DNA of 64,000 nt from an uncultured Clostridia bacterium (GCA_944387885.1 CALXGR010000003.1:28567-92566), one strand, 5' to 3'; counted from the stretch's first letter, positions 35,134 to 44,269 are shown. The notes: generated by a model not told the origin, from the letters alone. Numbers and translations are program-made.

Positions 35134-35535
35134 GTGAATCAAACTACCCCGGTCCGCAGTTTCGGCCGGTTTGCACTGTCCTCTATTCTATCCGCCGGTG
35201 TGGACCTGGCAGCCTTTGAAGTGTTCTGCCGGATCCTGGAAAATTTCATTGCCTCCGACCCGGCCATCCTGGCGGCCACCTGTCTGGCCCGGGGTCTGTC
35301 CGGTCTTATCAATTACCTTATCAACTATTTTCTGGTCTTTCACAGCGAGTCCTCCCACGGGAAATCCATGGGCCTGTACGCCTTGATCACGGTGGGGAAA
35401 ACCCTTCTCAGCGGTTTGCTGGTGGCCCGTCTGACCCTTTTCCTTCCCGCCCTGCCCCGGGTGGGGCTGAAAGCCGGGGTGGACACCCTGCTGTTCTTTG
35501 TAAATTATATTCTGCAGAAAGCCTTTGTATATTGA
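35134..35535 (+). CDS. GtrA-family membrane protein
   Basis: 133 residues with four membrane helices and the GtrA pattern FGRFALSSILSAGVDLAAFEV near the start and ARGLSGLINYLINYFLVF in the middle. GtrA proteins are thought to flip polyprenyl-linked sugars for surface polysaccharide or teichoic-acid decoration. The start is a GTG at 35134 with AAAGGAG at good spacing. No glycosyltransferase partner is adjacent. Confidence 0.88.
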   Translation: MNQTTPVRSFGRFALSSILSAGVDLAAFEVFCRILENFIASDPAILAATCLARGLSGLINYLINYFLVFHSESSHGKSMGLYALITVGKTLLSGLLVARLTLFLPALPRVGLKAGVDTLLFFVNYILQKAFVY

Positions 35536-35542
35536 ATCCCAT

Positions 35543-35591
35543 AAAAATATCCCCGGAACGGAGAAGAGACTCCGCACCGGGGATATTTTTT
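35543..35591. terminator. Bidirectional terminator between GtrA and the Na+:alanine symporter
   Basis: Stem AAAAATATCCCCGG/CCGGGGATATTTTT with an inner CGGAG/CTCCG stem. T-runs on both sides; flanking genes converge. Confidence 0.85.
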
Positions 35592-36984
35592 ATTCCTTTG
35601 CTTTCCGCTCTTTCATTCCCGCTTCATAGTCCCGCAGGGCATCCAGCGCCTTGGGGGCCAGGGGGAAGAGAGCAATCATGTTGAAGATGGTCATAAGGCC
35701 GATTCCCACATCCCCCAGGTCCCAGACAAACTGGTAGGCAGCCAGGCCGCCCACAAAGAGCATGACCAGGGCCAGCACCTTGTACAGGGTCTGGGAGAGC
35801 CAGTTATCCCCGAACAGGTAAGCCACGTTGGACCGGGCGTAGAAGAGGATGCCCAGGAAGGTGGAGAAGCTGAAAAGCCAGAGAATCACTGCAATGAACA
35901 CCACTCCGAACTGGCCCAGGTGGTAGCCCATGGCGGTCTGGAGCAGGTCCATGCCTTCCAGTCCATTGGTGAGGGAGGCAGGGGTAAGCAGCATGATCAT
36001 GGCAGAGCAGCTGCAGATGACCACGGTGTCAATGAACACCCCCAGAGCCTGGAGCAGGCCGGCCTTGGCAGGGTGGCTGATATGGGCAGCTGCGGCGGCG
36101 CAGGGAGCGGAGCCGCTGCCGGCCTCGTTGGAGAAGAGGCCCCGCTTGGCCCCGTTCATGATCACTGCGCCCAGACCGCCCGCTGCCGCCTGGCGCAGGC
36201 CGAAGGCCTGAGAGAAGATTTCCCCGAACACCTGGGGAAGAAGGGCAAAGTTCTTGAGAATCAGGAAGATGGTAATAAAGAAGTAGCAGGCCGCCATCAC
36301 CGGGACCACCACATCCAGCACCCGGACAGTGGCGTTCTTCCGCAGCACAATGAGAGCGGAGATGGCCACCAGGGCAATGGTGGACCAGAGGGGCGGGACC
36401 CCGAAAGCATTCTCAAAGGAGGAAGAGATGGAGTTGCCGATGACCTGGCTGATGCCGCACCAGCAGATAAGCCCGGACAGAGCGAACAGGCAGGCAATCA
36501 CCGACTTGCCGCCCTTATCCCCCCGGAAAAGGGCGTGAAGGTAGTAGGCGGGGCCGCCCCGGTAGCCCCCATAGAGAGGGTCCTTTTCCTTATAGATCTG
36601 GGCCAGGGTGGATTCCACAAAGGCGGTGGAGGAACCGATAATGGCCATCAGCCACATCCAGAACACCGCTCCGGGGCCGCCGGCCGAGAGGGCAGCCACC
36701 ACCCCCACCAGATTGCCCATGCCTACCCGGCAGGCGGTGGAAACGATCAGGGCCTGGATGCCGGAAATACCGTCCTTGCCGGTGCCGTGGCGCTTTTCCC
36801 CGGTGACCCGGACCATTTCCGGGAAAAGCCGGAAGGGCAGAAACCGGGTACGGATGGTGAAATACAGTCCGGTGGGGATAAGAAGAATGACCAGCAGGGA
36901 GAGCCCCAGGCTGCTCCCTCCCGGTAAGGGGATGGTGACCAGGTCTCCCCACAAAAGATTGTAAACTGCCCGAAACAGCGCCAT
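35590..36984 (-). CDS. Alanine/glycine:sodium symporter (AGCS family)
   Basis: 464 residues with about 11 membrane helices. The AGCS signatures include GMGNLVGVVAALSAGGPGAVFWMW (about 90-113), GGPAYYL and SNEAGSGSAP (about 280). Moves alanine or glycine with Na+. It stands alone and is transcribed away from a LysR gene. Confidence 0.92.
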   Translation of the reverse strand: MALFRAVYNLLWGDLVTIPLPGGSSLGLSLLVILLIPTGLYFTIRTRFLPFRLFPEMVRVTGEKRHGTGKDGISGIQALIVSTACRVGMGNLVGVVAALSAGGPGAVFWMWLMAIIGSSTAFVESTLAQIYKEKDPLYGGYRGGPAYYLHALFRGDKGGKSVIACLFALSGLICWCGISQVIGNSISSSFENAFGVPPLWSTIALVAISALIVLRKNATVRVLDVVVPVMAACYFFITIFLILKNFALLPQVFGEIFSQAFGLRQAAAGGLGAVIMNGAKRGLFSNEAGSGSAPCAAAAAHISHPAKAGLLQALGVFIDTVVICSCSAMIMLLTPASLTNGLEGMDLLQTAMGYHLGQFGVVFIAVILWLFSFSTFLGILFYARSNVAYLFGDNWLSQTLYKVLALVMLFVGGLAAYQFVWDLGDVGIGLMTIFNMIALFPLAPKALDALRDYEAGMKERKAKE

Positions 36985-37023
36985 AAATCAATCCCTCAGT
37001 TCTCTTGATTTTTTCCTTCAATC

Positions 37024-37058
37024 AGTATACCATTGAAACAAACATTTATTAAGTTAAT
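37024..37058. promoter_or_regulatory. Symporter promoter and candidate LysR operator
   Basis: Minus-strand TATACT (37024-37029) is a good -10 for the symporter gene. Just upstream lies the AT-rich palindrome ATTAA-G-TTAAT (37048-37058), which fits the T-N11-A type of LysR site. The divergent LysR gene makes it a likely local regulator. Confidence 0.45.
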
Positions 37059-37102
37059 GATTTTTATTTAGTTCATAAAGTTTTTTAATGATTGGAGTTT
37101 TC

Positions 37103-37996
37103 ATGGAAGTACGGACCGCCGCCACCTTTCTCCGGGTGGCCGAATTGCAGAGCATTACCAAAGCCGCCCGGGAGCTGGGATATTCCCAGGGGGCGGTGAC
37201 CATTCAAATCCAGCAGCTGGAACAGGAGCTGGGCGTGCCCCTTTTTGAGAGAATCGGGCGGAAAATCCGCCTGACCCGGGAGGGGACCGCCTTCCTGCCC
37301 CTGGCCATGGAACTGGTCCGGGCCGCCCGTCAGGCCGCCGCCTTTCCCCGCACCCGGGATGACCTGCCGGTAGGGCAGCTGCGGATCGGGACGGCAGAGT
37401 CCCTTTTCATGAGCGTTCTCTCCCCCATCCTTCCCCAGTTTCACCGCCGCTGTCCTCAGGTGGAGACCATCATCCACACCGGGAGAATTGCCCAGCTCTT
37501 TGAGATGATTCAGCAGAACGATGTGGACCTTCTCTTTTTCCTGGACAAAAAGACCCATTCCCCCCAGTGGGTCAAGGTGTTTGAGCGGCCGGAGCCCATC
37601 CTGTTTGTAGCCCCTGCGGGTCATCCCCTGGCAGGGAAAAAGAAAATTCCTCTGGAGCGGGCTCTGGAGGAGCCCTTCCTTCTCACCGAGAAGGGGGTCA
37701 GCTACCGGTACGACCTGGAACAGCTGGTGGCCAGCCGGGGGCTGGAGCTGCGGCCTTTTCTGGAGACCGGCAACACCGATATGATCGTCCGCATCCTGCT
37801 GGAGGAGGGAGGGCTTTCCTTCCTGCCCCGGTATGTGGTACAGCCTGCCATCCGGGCGGGACAGCTGGCGGCTCTGGACCTGGACTGCCCTCCCATGGAA
37901 ATGTGGAGTCAGCTGGTCTACCACAAAAACAAGTGGATCACCCCTCAGATGGAAATTTTCATCCGGATGCTGAAGGAGCTGCTGGACAAAAAATAA
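37103..37996 (+). CDS. LysR-family transcriptional regulator
   Basis: 297 residues: N-terminal helix-turn-helix (ITKAARELGYSQGAVTIQIQQLEQELG, about 17-43) and a periplasmic-binding-like effector domain from about 90. GGAG precedes the ATG at 37103. Divergent from the alanine symporter gene, which it probably controls. Effector unknown. Confidence 0.92.
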   Translation: MEVRTAATFLRVAELQSITKAARELGYSQGAVTIQIQQLEQELGVPLFERIGRKIRLTREGTAFLPLAMELVRAARQAAAFPRTRDDLPVGQLRIGTAESLFMSVLSPILPQFHRRCPQVETIIHTGRIAQLFEMIQQNDVDLLFFLDKKTHSPQWVKVFERPEPILFVAPAGHPLAGKKKIPLERALEEPFLLTEKGVSYRYDLEQLVASRGLELRPFLETGNTDMIVRILLEEGGLSFLPRYVVQPAIRAGQLAALDLDCPPMEMWSQLVYHKNKWITPQMEIFIRMLKELLDKK

Positions 37997-37998
37997 AG

Positions 37999-38040
37999 AA
38001 AGCCCTGCCCCGGCATTTTATACCGGGGCAGGGCTTTGCT
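37999..38040. terminator. Terminator between LysR and lipoprotein genes
   Basis: 15-bp stem AAAGCCCTGCCCCGG/CCGGGGCAGGGCTTT, 9-nt loop; serves two convergent genes. Confidence 0.82.
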
Positions 38041-38082
38041 TATAAATAATTCACTGCGAGAAAGACAAAGTCATCTCTTGGG

Positions 38083-39186
38083 TCATTGGGATTCTATCTC
38101 AGCGGGCCCTATATAGACCCGCAAACCGGTAAGGTTTTCCACTCCCAGGGCCGAGAAATGATTGTAGAAATAGGCCCCCATCCATACCACTTCCCCGTTC
38201 CGGAGATAATAGTAGTACTGGGGTTTCTCCGGCTGGGCCGGGTTCAGGTCGTGAAAATCATAGGATATTTCATACTCCGCCCCGTCTGCTCCGGTAAAGG
38301 TGTAATGCCAGGAATCCCCTTCCACCGGAACTCCCTCCCGGGAAAGGACCTGATACAGGGTGCCGAAGCTGACCCCGTAGGCGTACCGGTTGGCGATCAG
38401 GTCGGAGTAAATGCGGGGCATCTCGCTGTCCGGGTCATAAATCCCCAGCCGGTAGCCGCTGGCCGAAATCACCCGGTCCAGCTCCTCCTGAGTAAACTGT
38501 TCCAGCCCGTCCAGCTGATATTCCAGAGAGCAGTAAGCCATATTGGCCACCGCATCGTCCAGCACATAGGGATAGAGCTCTGTGACACTCCCCTGTGTAT
38601 CTCCGTCGTCCACCGGGTAGCTGTACTCGCCCTCTCCCTCGGTCACGCTTCGGAGCGGGAATTCCATTTCCAGGCAGAAGGGCAGGTCATACTCTTCCCC
38701 ATATCCCATGGAGGAGACGAACTGCCCAAACTCCACCAGCCGGTCAAACTGTGCCTCCAGTTCCTCCCGGGTGGAAAAGCCGGCTTTTACGGTGGAATAA
38801 AGGGCGCCGTCCCACCAATTTTCTTCCAGAACCAGCTCCGGTCCCAGGCCGTATTCTCCGGCCAGCCAGGAAAGAAGGGCCGCCTCATAATCATCCAGCA
38901 GGTAGTTGGCCATGCTCTCCATTCCCCAGTAGTAGTTATCCACCACCCGGAACTGAAGGCCGTTTTCCTTCAGGGTAACGGTCCACTGAAAGTCGGTATA
39001 CCCGTCCTCCCCTTCCAGTTCCCGGGGCCGGTCCGACACCCGGAAATCGGTGAGGCCATACTGCTCCACCAGATATTTCTCAATATCTTCCCGGTCATAG
39101 TGGACGGTGCAGCCAGTCAAAAACGCTCCTGCCGCCAGGCACAGAAAGACGGTCAGGACTATCTTTCTCAAATGGGAAGGCTTCAT
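38083..39186 (-). CDS. Predicted lipoprotein, last gene of the ATP-grasp cluster
   Basis: 367 residues with signal and lipobox LTGC (Cys26). The mature protein is acidic and rich in Tyr and Glu, with no family that I recognise. It lies 64 bp after the NodB-like gene on the same strand and may belong to that operon. It ends at a convergent terminator. Confidence 0.75.
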   Translation of the reverse strand: MKPSHLRKIVLTVFLCLAAGAFLTGCTVHYDREDIEKYLVEQYGLTDFRVSDRPRELEGEDGYTDFQWTVTLKENGLQFRVVDNYYWGMESMANYLLDDYEAALLSWLAGEYGLGPELVLEENWWDGALYSTVKAGFSTREELEAQFDRLVEFGQFVSSMGYGEEYDLPFCLEMEFPLRSVTEGEGEYSYPVDDGDTQGSVTELYPYVLDDAVANMAYCSLEYQLDGLEQFTQEELDRVISASGYRLGIYDPDSEMPRIYSDLIANRYAYGVSFGTLYQVLSREGVPVEGDSWHYTFTGADGAEYEISYDFHDLNPAQPEKPQYYYYLRNGEVVWMGAYFYNHFSALGVENLTGLRVYIGPAEIESQ

Positions 39187-39250
39187 ACGGCTCCGTCCTT
39201 TCCTGTTTTGGTTGGAAAGATCTTTTTCCTGCTCTTTTTCAGGGCCTTTC

Positions 39251-40135
39251 TTATTCTCTGATTTCTTTCCCGGTCTTGTATTCCCGGGACAATTCTTTCA
39301 GGGTGACAAACTCAAACCGGTCATAGATATGCCGGATATTGGCCCGCAGCACCCCGGCGTTATAGGAAATCAGCTCATGGGCATAATCCCAGCTGGGGCA
39401 AATTTCCGCCGGATGCATAATGGTCACGCAGTCTCCCTGAATACCATCCACTGCATCCACAAACAGCTGATGGTGATAGGCCGGATTGATGTACCGGTAA
39501 ATGATCTGGCCATTGTCATAGCTGGCAGGAACATGGGTGATGGTCATGGGAATCTCCAGGATCTCCAGTCCCTCCCCTTCCTGCTGATAGTTATCCCGGC
39601 CAGGATGGTAGGGAGTTTTGGGTGCCTGGCTCCAATCGGTAAACTGGTTGGCCCAGGGATATTTGGGCCGGGGGATACCGGAGCTGTCCGCCCGGCATCC
39701 CAGGTCGCTGAGCAGGCTCATCACCTGATTGGTCTGGTATCCCCAGCCCAGCCGCACGGTATGGGTAATTCCGTGTTCCTTTGCCACCGGGAAAAACTTT
39801 TTGATTTCTTCCAGAACCTGGTCATGGTCGGTATTCTGGACCCACTTCCCCTCCTGTTTCACAAAGGGGTGGATGTGCCAGGCAACCTCATGGCCGTTAT
39901 CCCGAAGCCACTGAATTTTCTCCTTATGAGCCTGGAATACATAATCTGCCTGACCGTAAATATCTTCCATATTCTGATCCACCCGGATAAACCAGGTAGT
40001 CTTGACCCGGGGAAATTCCTCCAGGACCTTTTTGATTCGGTCAAAGCATTCTTCAAACTCATCCACAAAAATCAGGTTTCCGTTATAGCTGGCAATCATA
40101 TCACCATCAAAGGTGATGCCGCACCGATTTTTCAT
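39251..40135 (-). CDS. Polysaccharide-deacetylase-like (NodB fold) hydrolase
   Basis: 294 residues. The opening CGITFDGDMIAS places two Asp residues (10 and 12) where NodB-type enzymes bind metal, and GHEVAWHIHP (about 81-90) supplies His residues, although the usual H-x3-H spacing is altered. No signal peptide, so it would act in the cytoplasm. ATG at 40135 follows GAGG; a GTG at 40147 overlapping the previous stop is possible. Substrate unknown; context suggests a small biosynthetic route. Confidence 0.7.
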   Translation of the reverse strand: MKNRCGITFDGDMIASYNGNLIFVDEFEECFDRIKKVLEEFPRVKTTWFIRVDQNMEDIYGQADYVFQAHKEKIQWLRDNGHEVAWHIHPFVKQEGKWVQNTDHDQVLEEIKKFFPVAKEHGITHTVRLGWGYQTNQVMSLLSDLGCRADSSGIPRPKYPWANQFTDWSQAPKTPYHPGRDNYQQEGEGLEILEIPMTITHVPASYDNGQIIYRYINPAYHHQLFVDAVDGIQGDCVTIMHPAEICPSWDYAHELISYNAGVLRANIRHIYDRFEFVTLKELSREYKTGKEIRE

Positions 40136-40143
40136 ATTTTTCC

Positions 40144-41139
40144 TCACTTATTGTCCATATTATATTTTTCAGCCAGGATAACTTCCCCCATATATTCCAT
40201 ATCCTCCACAGAATATCTCTGGTCTACCGGCAGGAATATGCCGTCCCTGCTCATGGAAAGCTCAAAGGAATTTCCATGAGCCAGCAAGTCCTCTCCCAGC
40301 CAGAGGGTGGGAACAAAAATTTTCTGTTCTACCAGCCGCTTTTTCAGCTCCCCGCCGCCGGGAATCAGGAGCGGGTACACATAGGCAGGGCAGGAGCGGG
40401 GAATCTTCAGCCGGTTGAGGGAGTCAAGCCGGTCCCGGAACACCCGGAAATTTTCTTCCCGGACCCGGCGCACCCGCTCATAGTCCACATTTTCCAGGAT
40501 TCCTTTTGCCAGAACCGACATTCTTCCCGGATGCTCTCCCAGCCAGCGGTCCAGTTCTCTTTTCTCCTTATAGGCCGCATTGGTCCCCTCCTCATAGGTG
40601 AGGGCCAGATAATGGAAATACTCTGCCGCTTTGGTATATTCCCGGGGGCAAGCCTGGATATCCAGCCCAATGAGATAGGCTCCGTCCGGCACCCCGAAAA
40701 ACTTCCGGGCCGAATAAAAGTTATCCCAGTTTCCCTTCATCACCGGCGGGGTGAAAAAGGAATGGGCATTGTCCAGGATGACCGGAGCCTTCCATCCCTC
40801 CGGAACCGTCCGGGGCAGTTCCCGGTCCAACACCCCGAAATAGTTTACCAGCAGGACAGGGTCCTCCCGGTCCCACAGGGATTCCTCCGGCAGCATATCC
40901 TCCCGGATATGGTAGAATTCCACTTCCACACCGGTAGCCTTGATGGCTGCGGTGGTGGAGGGACAGTAATAGTAGGGGATCCGGATTTTTTTGAGGCCCT
41001 TCTCCCGGAACAGCCAGCCAAGGCCCGCACTGATGGTGTTGAAGGCTTCCATATTTTCCTTCCAGGAGGCATGCCACTCCCGTCCGGGATTCAGTTCCAG
41101 GGGCAGAAATCCCCCGTAGCTCTCATGCAGTCTCTCCAT
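40144..41139 (-). CDS. DegT/DnrJ-like PLP-dependent aminotransferase family protein
   Basis: 331 residues, shorter than classical DegT enzymes (~370-400). It keeps VILDNAHSFF (Asp123, PLP nitrogen) and YSARKFFGVPDGAYL (Lys146, Schiff base). Such fold-type I enzymes aminate nucleotide sugars or keto acids. It follows the aldolase by 43 bp. Pairing with an aldolase that could make a 2-keto acid suggests an amino-acid-like product; this is inference. Confidence 0.7.
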   Translation of the reverse strand: MERLHESYGGFLPLELNPGREWHASWKENMEAFNTISAGLGWLFREKGLKKIRIPYYYCPSTTAAIKATGVEVEFYHIREDMLPEESLWDREDPVLLVNYFGVLDRELPRTVPEGWKAPVILDNAHSFFTPPVMKGNWDNFYSARKFFGVPDGAYLIGLDIQACPREYTKAAEYFHYLALTYEEGTNAAYKEKRELDRWLGEHPGRMSVLAKGILENVDYERVRRVREENFRVFRDRLDSLNRLKIPRSCPAYVYPLLIPGGGELKKRLVEQKIFVPTLWLGEDLLAHGNSFELSMSRDGIFLPVDQRYSVEDMEYMGEVILAEKYNMDNK

Positions 41140-41182
41140 TTTGCAGCCTTCTTCCTTCCGGTTTTCCCTTTATCCGGATATA

Positions 41183-42226
41183 TTACCGGTTGTAGTCGTC
41201 AATGATCTTGCCGAAACGGTAAGGATTCTTATCCAGGTCCTTGGGCAGGGTCCCGGCCGCCTTGACAAGGCGGTCATAATCCATTCCCACCCGGTCTTCC
41301 TGGGTATATTTCAGAATCAGGCGGAGGGGGTCCACCTGCATTTCACGGCAGCAGCGGTAGATATCCTTGATAAAGCTGGAATGGAATCCGCAGTAGCCGC
41401 AGACGTAATCCAGGGGATTGACCAGTTTGGCCGGGTCCACAATATTCCGCAGGGCAGAATATCCGTACTCCAGCACCCGGGGCAGGTCGAACTCCTCACA
41501 GTATCCCTTGCGCTGGAGCACCATGATGGTCTGCTCAATGGAAGCGTTGCCGCAGCTCCGGCCCAGTCCCTGGTAGGAGCAGTCCACAAACTCGATTCCC
41601 TTCTCCACACAGTAAACCGTGTTGGCTACCGCCATTCCCAGGTTGTTGTGTCCATGGAATCCGATTTTCACATTGGTGCATTCCCGGATGGCATCAATAT
41701 ACCGGCCCAGTTCATCGGGCATCATGCAGCCTGCGGAGTCCACAATATAGACCCCGTCGGCCCCCCACTGACCCGCGGTTTTGGCAGCCTGGGCCAGTTC
41801 CTCAGGGGAGACTGCATAGCTCTTCATAAAGTTGATAAAGGTCTCCACTCCCAGAGACTTGGCATGGGAAAGGTACTTCTCCGCCTTGGGCAGGTCCGCT
41901 ACATTTACCCCGATCCGGACAAAGTCCATTCCGTTTTCCCTGGCCCGGGTAATGTGTTCCAGTTCCGCAATGCCGGGGATACAGAAAAATCCGATTTTTG
42001 CCTGGGGAGCGGCCTGCCGGGCCGCCTGGAGATATTCCAGGTCGGTGTTGAGGGCATATCCGTGCACCGGGCCGCTGGCATTCAGTCCCTGGCCATGGCC
42101 GATCTCAATATATTCCAGCCCGATCTTCTGGGATTTCCGGACCACGTCCTTTACATCCTCACAGTCAAACTTGAAGTTGACAGCATAGCTGCCGTCCCGA
42201 ATGGTAGTATCCAAAATCTGGGTCAT
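41183..42226 (-). CDS. DmpG/HMGL-like pyruvate aldolase with altered active site
   Basis: 347 residues: a TIM barrel with DTTIRDGSY (5-14), metal His pair HGH (His191, His193) in GFHGHNNLGMA, and a C-terminal segment resembling the DmpG communication domain (GFHSSFIKDI...VDPLRLIL). In 4-hydroxy-2-oxovalerate aldolase the motif is RDGxH with the catalytic-base His; here Tyr14 is in that place. The DmpF dehydrogenase partner is absent. Start at 42226; the ribosome site is weak. Substrate unknown. Confidence 0.75.
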   Translation of the reverse strand: MTQILDTTIRDGSYAVNFKFDCEDVKDVVRKSQKIGLEYIEIGHGQGLNASGPVHGYALNTDLEYLQAARQAAPQAKIGFFCIPGIAELEHITRARENGMDFVRIGVNVADLPKAEKYLSHAKSLGVETFINFMKSYAVSPEELAQAAKTAGQWGADGVYIVDSAGCMMPDELGRYIDAIRECTNVKIGFHGHNNLGMAVANTVYCVEKGIEFVDCSYQGLGRSCGNASIEQTIMVLQRKGYCEEFDLPRVLEYGYSALRNIVDPAKLVNPLDYVCGYCGFHSSFIKDIYRCCREMQVDPLRLILKYTQEDRVGMDYDRLVKAAGTLPKDLDKNPYRFGKIIDDYNR

Positions 42227-42287
42227 GTATCGTTTCCGCAACCGCCTGGGCGGTCTTATCCCTTCTTTAAATTTTATTTTTCGGCGT

Positions 42288-43499
42288 TTATTCCTTGTCC
42301 CGGAATACCACCCGGACATTCTGAATCAGGAAGTTTGCCTGAGCCTTTACTTCCTCCCGGTCATCCCCGCCGATGACGAAATGACCCGGGCGGAGCCGCC
42401 CGTACTTGGGCTGCTCCAGCTTGTCCCCCGGCTTTACCTCCAGCTGATAGTCCAGGAGCATGGGATGGTTTTTCAGCAGGTCCAGTCCCTCTACCCGTTC
42501 CACCACCCCTTCGCCGAAGTCGAAGAACCGCATGACCACATACTTGTCACGGGAGAACTGATGATCCCGGACCAGGGCCTCATCCACCGGCTCTCCCAGA
42601 GCCTCTTTGATAAGATACTCGTAGTTGTCGATGCCGGACATAAAGGGAACGATTTTGGCGGACAGGTTGCTGCCGCCTCCTCTGGCGCCTGCTTCCACCA
42701 GGTAGAATTTTCCCTTCCAGAACTTGTACTCGGAATGGGTCAGTCCCATGGGCAGGCCGGCCGTTTCCACCAGCCGCTTGTTGGTCTGGCGAAGCAGCTC
42801 ATAGTCATAGTCCGGAGACTCATAGGAATAGGACTGCATTCTGGAAATATTGGGGTTGGTCTCGTACATTTCCTTTACCGAAATGCAGAGAGGATAGTGA
42901 TGGCCGTTGACCACCAGGCCGTCAATGGTGAACTCGTCCCCGCCGATATACTCCTCTGCCAGAAACAGCTTTTCCCGGTTGGACCAGTCCAGGGCGGTCT
43001 GGTACTTCTCCCAGAGCTGCTCCCGGGTGGTGATGGTGGAGACCCCACGGCTGGACTGGCTGTCGATGGGTTTGATGATGATTTTGCCGTACTTTTCCAG
43101 CAGGGGCAGGGCATCCTCCGGCGTCTTGCAGAGTTTGAAGTCCGGCACCGGAATTCCGTGTTCCCGGCAGAACTGCCGCTGGAGAGATTTGTCCGTAAAG
43201 AGGGCGGCCTTCTCCTCCCCGATTCCCCGCAGTCCCAGCTGGTGGTTCAGGTAGGCCACTGTGGGCACCGAAATATCACTCTGGTCGCTGATGACTGCAT
43301 CGGGCATATATTTTCTGGCGATTTCCAGGTTCTTTTCCTTATCCAGTACGTTGGCCACCTCGCAGGCGTCCGCATAGGGAAATGCCGGAGAATCCTCATA
43401 CAGGTTGGAGCAGATGACATAATGGCCCATGGCCTTTGCCTTCTTGACCAGCTCGATCTGCCAGTCTCCCCCTGCAATGATCATAATTTTCTTTTGCAA
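42288..43499 (-). CDS. ATP-grasp family ligase
   Basis: About 403 residues with an N-terminal Rossmann-like domain (IMIIAGGDWQ), the ATP-grasp fold (IIIKPIDSQSSRG and LAEEYIGGDEFTIDG), and the Mg-binding LVEAGARGGGSNLS block. ATP-grasp ligases join a carboxylate to an amine or thiol. Start uncertain: a TTG at 43499 follows AGAGGGG; an ATG at 43484 is also possible. First gene of the set; the aldolase follows by 61 bp. Confidence 0.8.
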   Translation of the reverse strand: MQKKIMIIAGGDWQIELVKKAKAMGHYVICSNLYEDSPAFPYADACEVANVLDKEKNLEIARKYMPDAVISDQSDISVPTVAYLNHQLGLRGIGEEKAALFTDKSLQRQFCREHGIPVPDFKLCKTPEDALPLLEKYGKIIIKPIDSQSSRGVSTITTREQLWEKYQTALDWSNREKLFLAEEYIGGDEFTIDGLVVNGHHYPLCISVKEMYETNPNISRMQSYSYESPDYDYELLRQTNKRLVETAGLPMGLTHSEYKFWKGKFYLVEAGARGGGSNLSAKIVPFMSGIDNYEYLIKEALGEPVDEALVRDHQFSRDKYVVMRFFDFGEGVVERVEGLDLLKNHPMLLDYQLEVKPGDKLEQPKYGRLRPGHFVIGGDDREEVKAQANFLIQNVRVVFRDKE

Positions 43500-43595
43500 A
43501 ATAGTTTCCCCTCTATTCTTCCGGAAAGCAGTCACATTCTCCACTCCATCTGAAAAATGGCAGAGAACCCCACCTTCTCATTATATCTATGTCAC

Positions 43596-43624
43596 AGTAT
43601 ACCCTATCCTCCCCGGTATGGCAA
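43596..43624 (-). promoter_or_regulatory. Promoter of the ATP-grasp cluster
   Basis: Minus-strand TTGCCA (43619-43624) and TATACT (43596-43601) with 17-bp spacing, about 90 bp before the ATP-grasp start. Confidence 0.55.
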
Positions 43625-43640
43625 GAGGGCGGGGCAAACC

Positions 43641-43678
43641 AAAAGCCCCTGACCGGAAATCCGGCAGGGGCTTTGTTT
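43641..43678 (-). terminator. Terminator after the MarR gene
   Basis: Stem AAAGCCCCTG-CCGG/CCGG-CAGGGGCTTT with one bulged position, followed by TTTT on the minus strand; it separates the fab region from the ATP-grasp cluster. Confidence 0.7.
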
Positions 43679-44189
43679 ATTGGTCTTTTCCTGTTTCCTC
43701 AGGTACGGGCAGAGGGATCTCGGGCATGAGTTCCCGGGAAATAATATGGAGCATCTCCTCCAGGTGGGCCACCTCCTGGGGAGAAAACCGTTCCTGGATC
43801 CGTTCCATAACCGTGGTGAGATAGTTATAGCTGATATTATAGTAATCCACATACTTCTGGGTGGCCACCAGATGATACTCCCGCCGGTCGGTCTCGGACC
43901 GGACCTTTTTCAGGTAGCCTTTCTGAATCAGGCTGTTCACCTTATAGGCCGCATTGGGGGAGGATATCTGGACAAAGGAGGCAAACTCGTTTACGGTAGG
44001 ACGGCCCAATGCCTGGATGATTTCCATGCAGAAGGTCTCCACTGCCGAAAGGCTGGCTTCCCGGGTCTGGAACCGGCTGAACACCTTTTGGTAAAAGTGC
44101 AGTTTGAATTTGGAATATACCTCGGCAAACGCAGAGTCCAGCACGTCCCACAACCCCTTTATCTCCAGAATTACGCCAGTCCACGCCAT
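43677..44189 (-). CDS. MarR-family regulator linked to the fatty-acid operon (FabT-like position)
   Basis: 170 residues with a winged helix (PTVNEFASFVQISSPNAAYKVNSLIQKGYLKK, about 64-95, and the RSETDRREYHL wing). In lactic acid bacteria the MarR protein FabT controls the fab genes and binds acyl-ACP. Here the gene lies behind fabZ with its own promoter. A role in fab control is likely but inferred from position. AAGGCGG precedes the ATG. Confidence 0.8.
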   Translation of the reverse strand: MAWTGVILEIKGLWDVLDSAFAEVYSKFKLHFYQKVFSRFQTREASLSAVETFCMEIIQALGRPTVNEFASFVQISSPNAAYKVNSLIQKGYLKKVRSETDRREYHLVATQKYVDYYNISYNYLTTVMERIQERFSPQEVAHLEEMLHIISRELMPEIPLPVPEETGKDQ

Positions 44190-44269
44190 AAGGCACCGCC
44201 TTATTGGTATTTGTCATTTTTTTCGGTTGCCCCGCAAGGGGCGAGAAAAAAGACGATTAAATAAAACCT

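Noticed and set aside
44221..44250. GCCCC-GCAA-GGGGC hairpin as a fabZ terminator
   Set aside because: The T-tract is on the wrong side for the minus-strand operon; it lies within the MarR leader.
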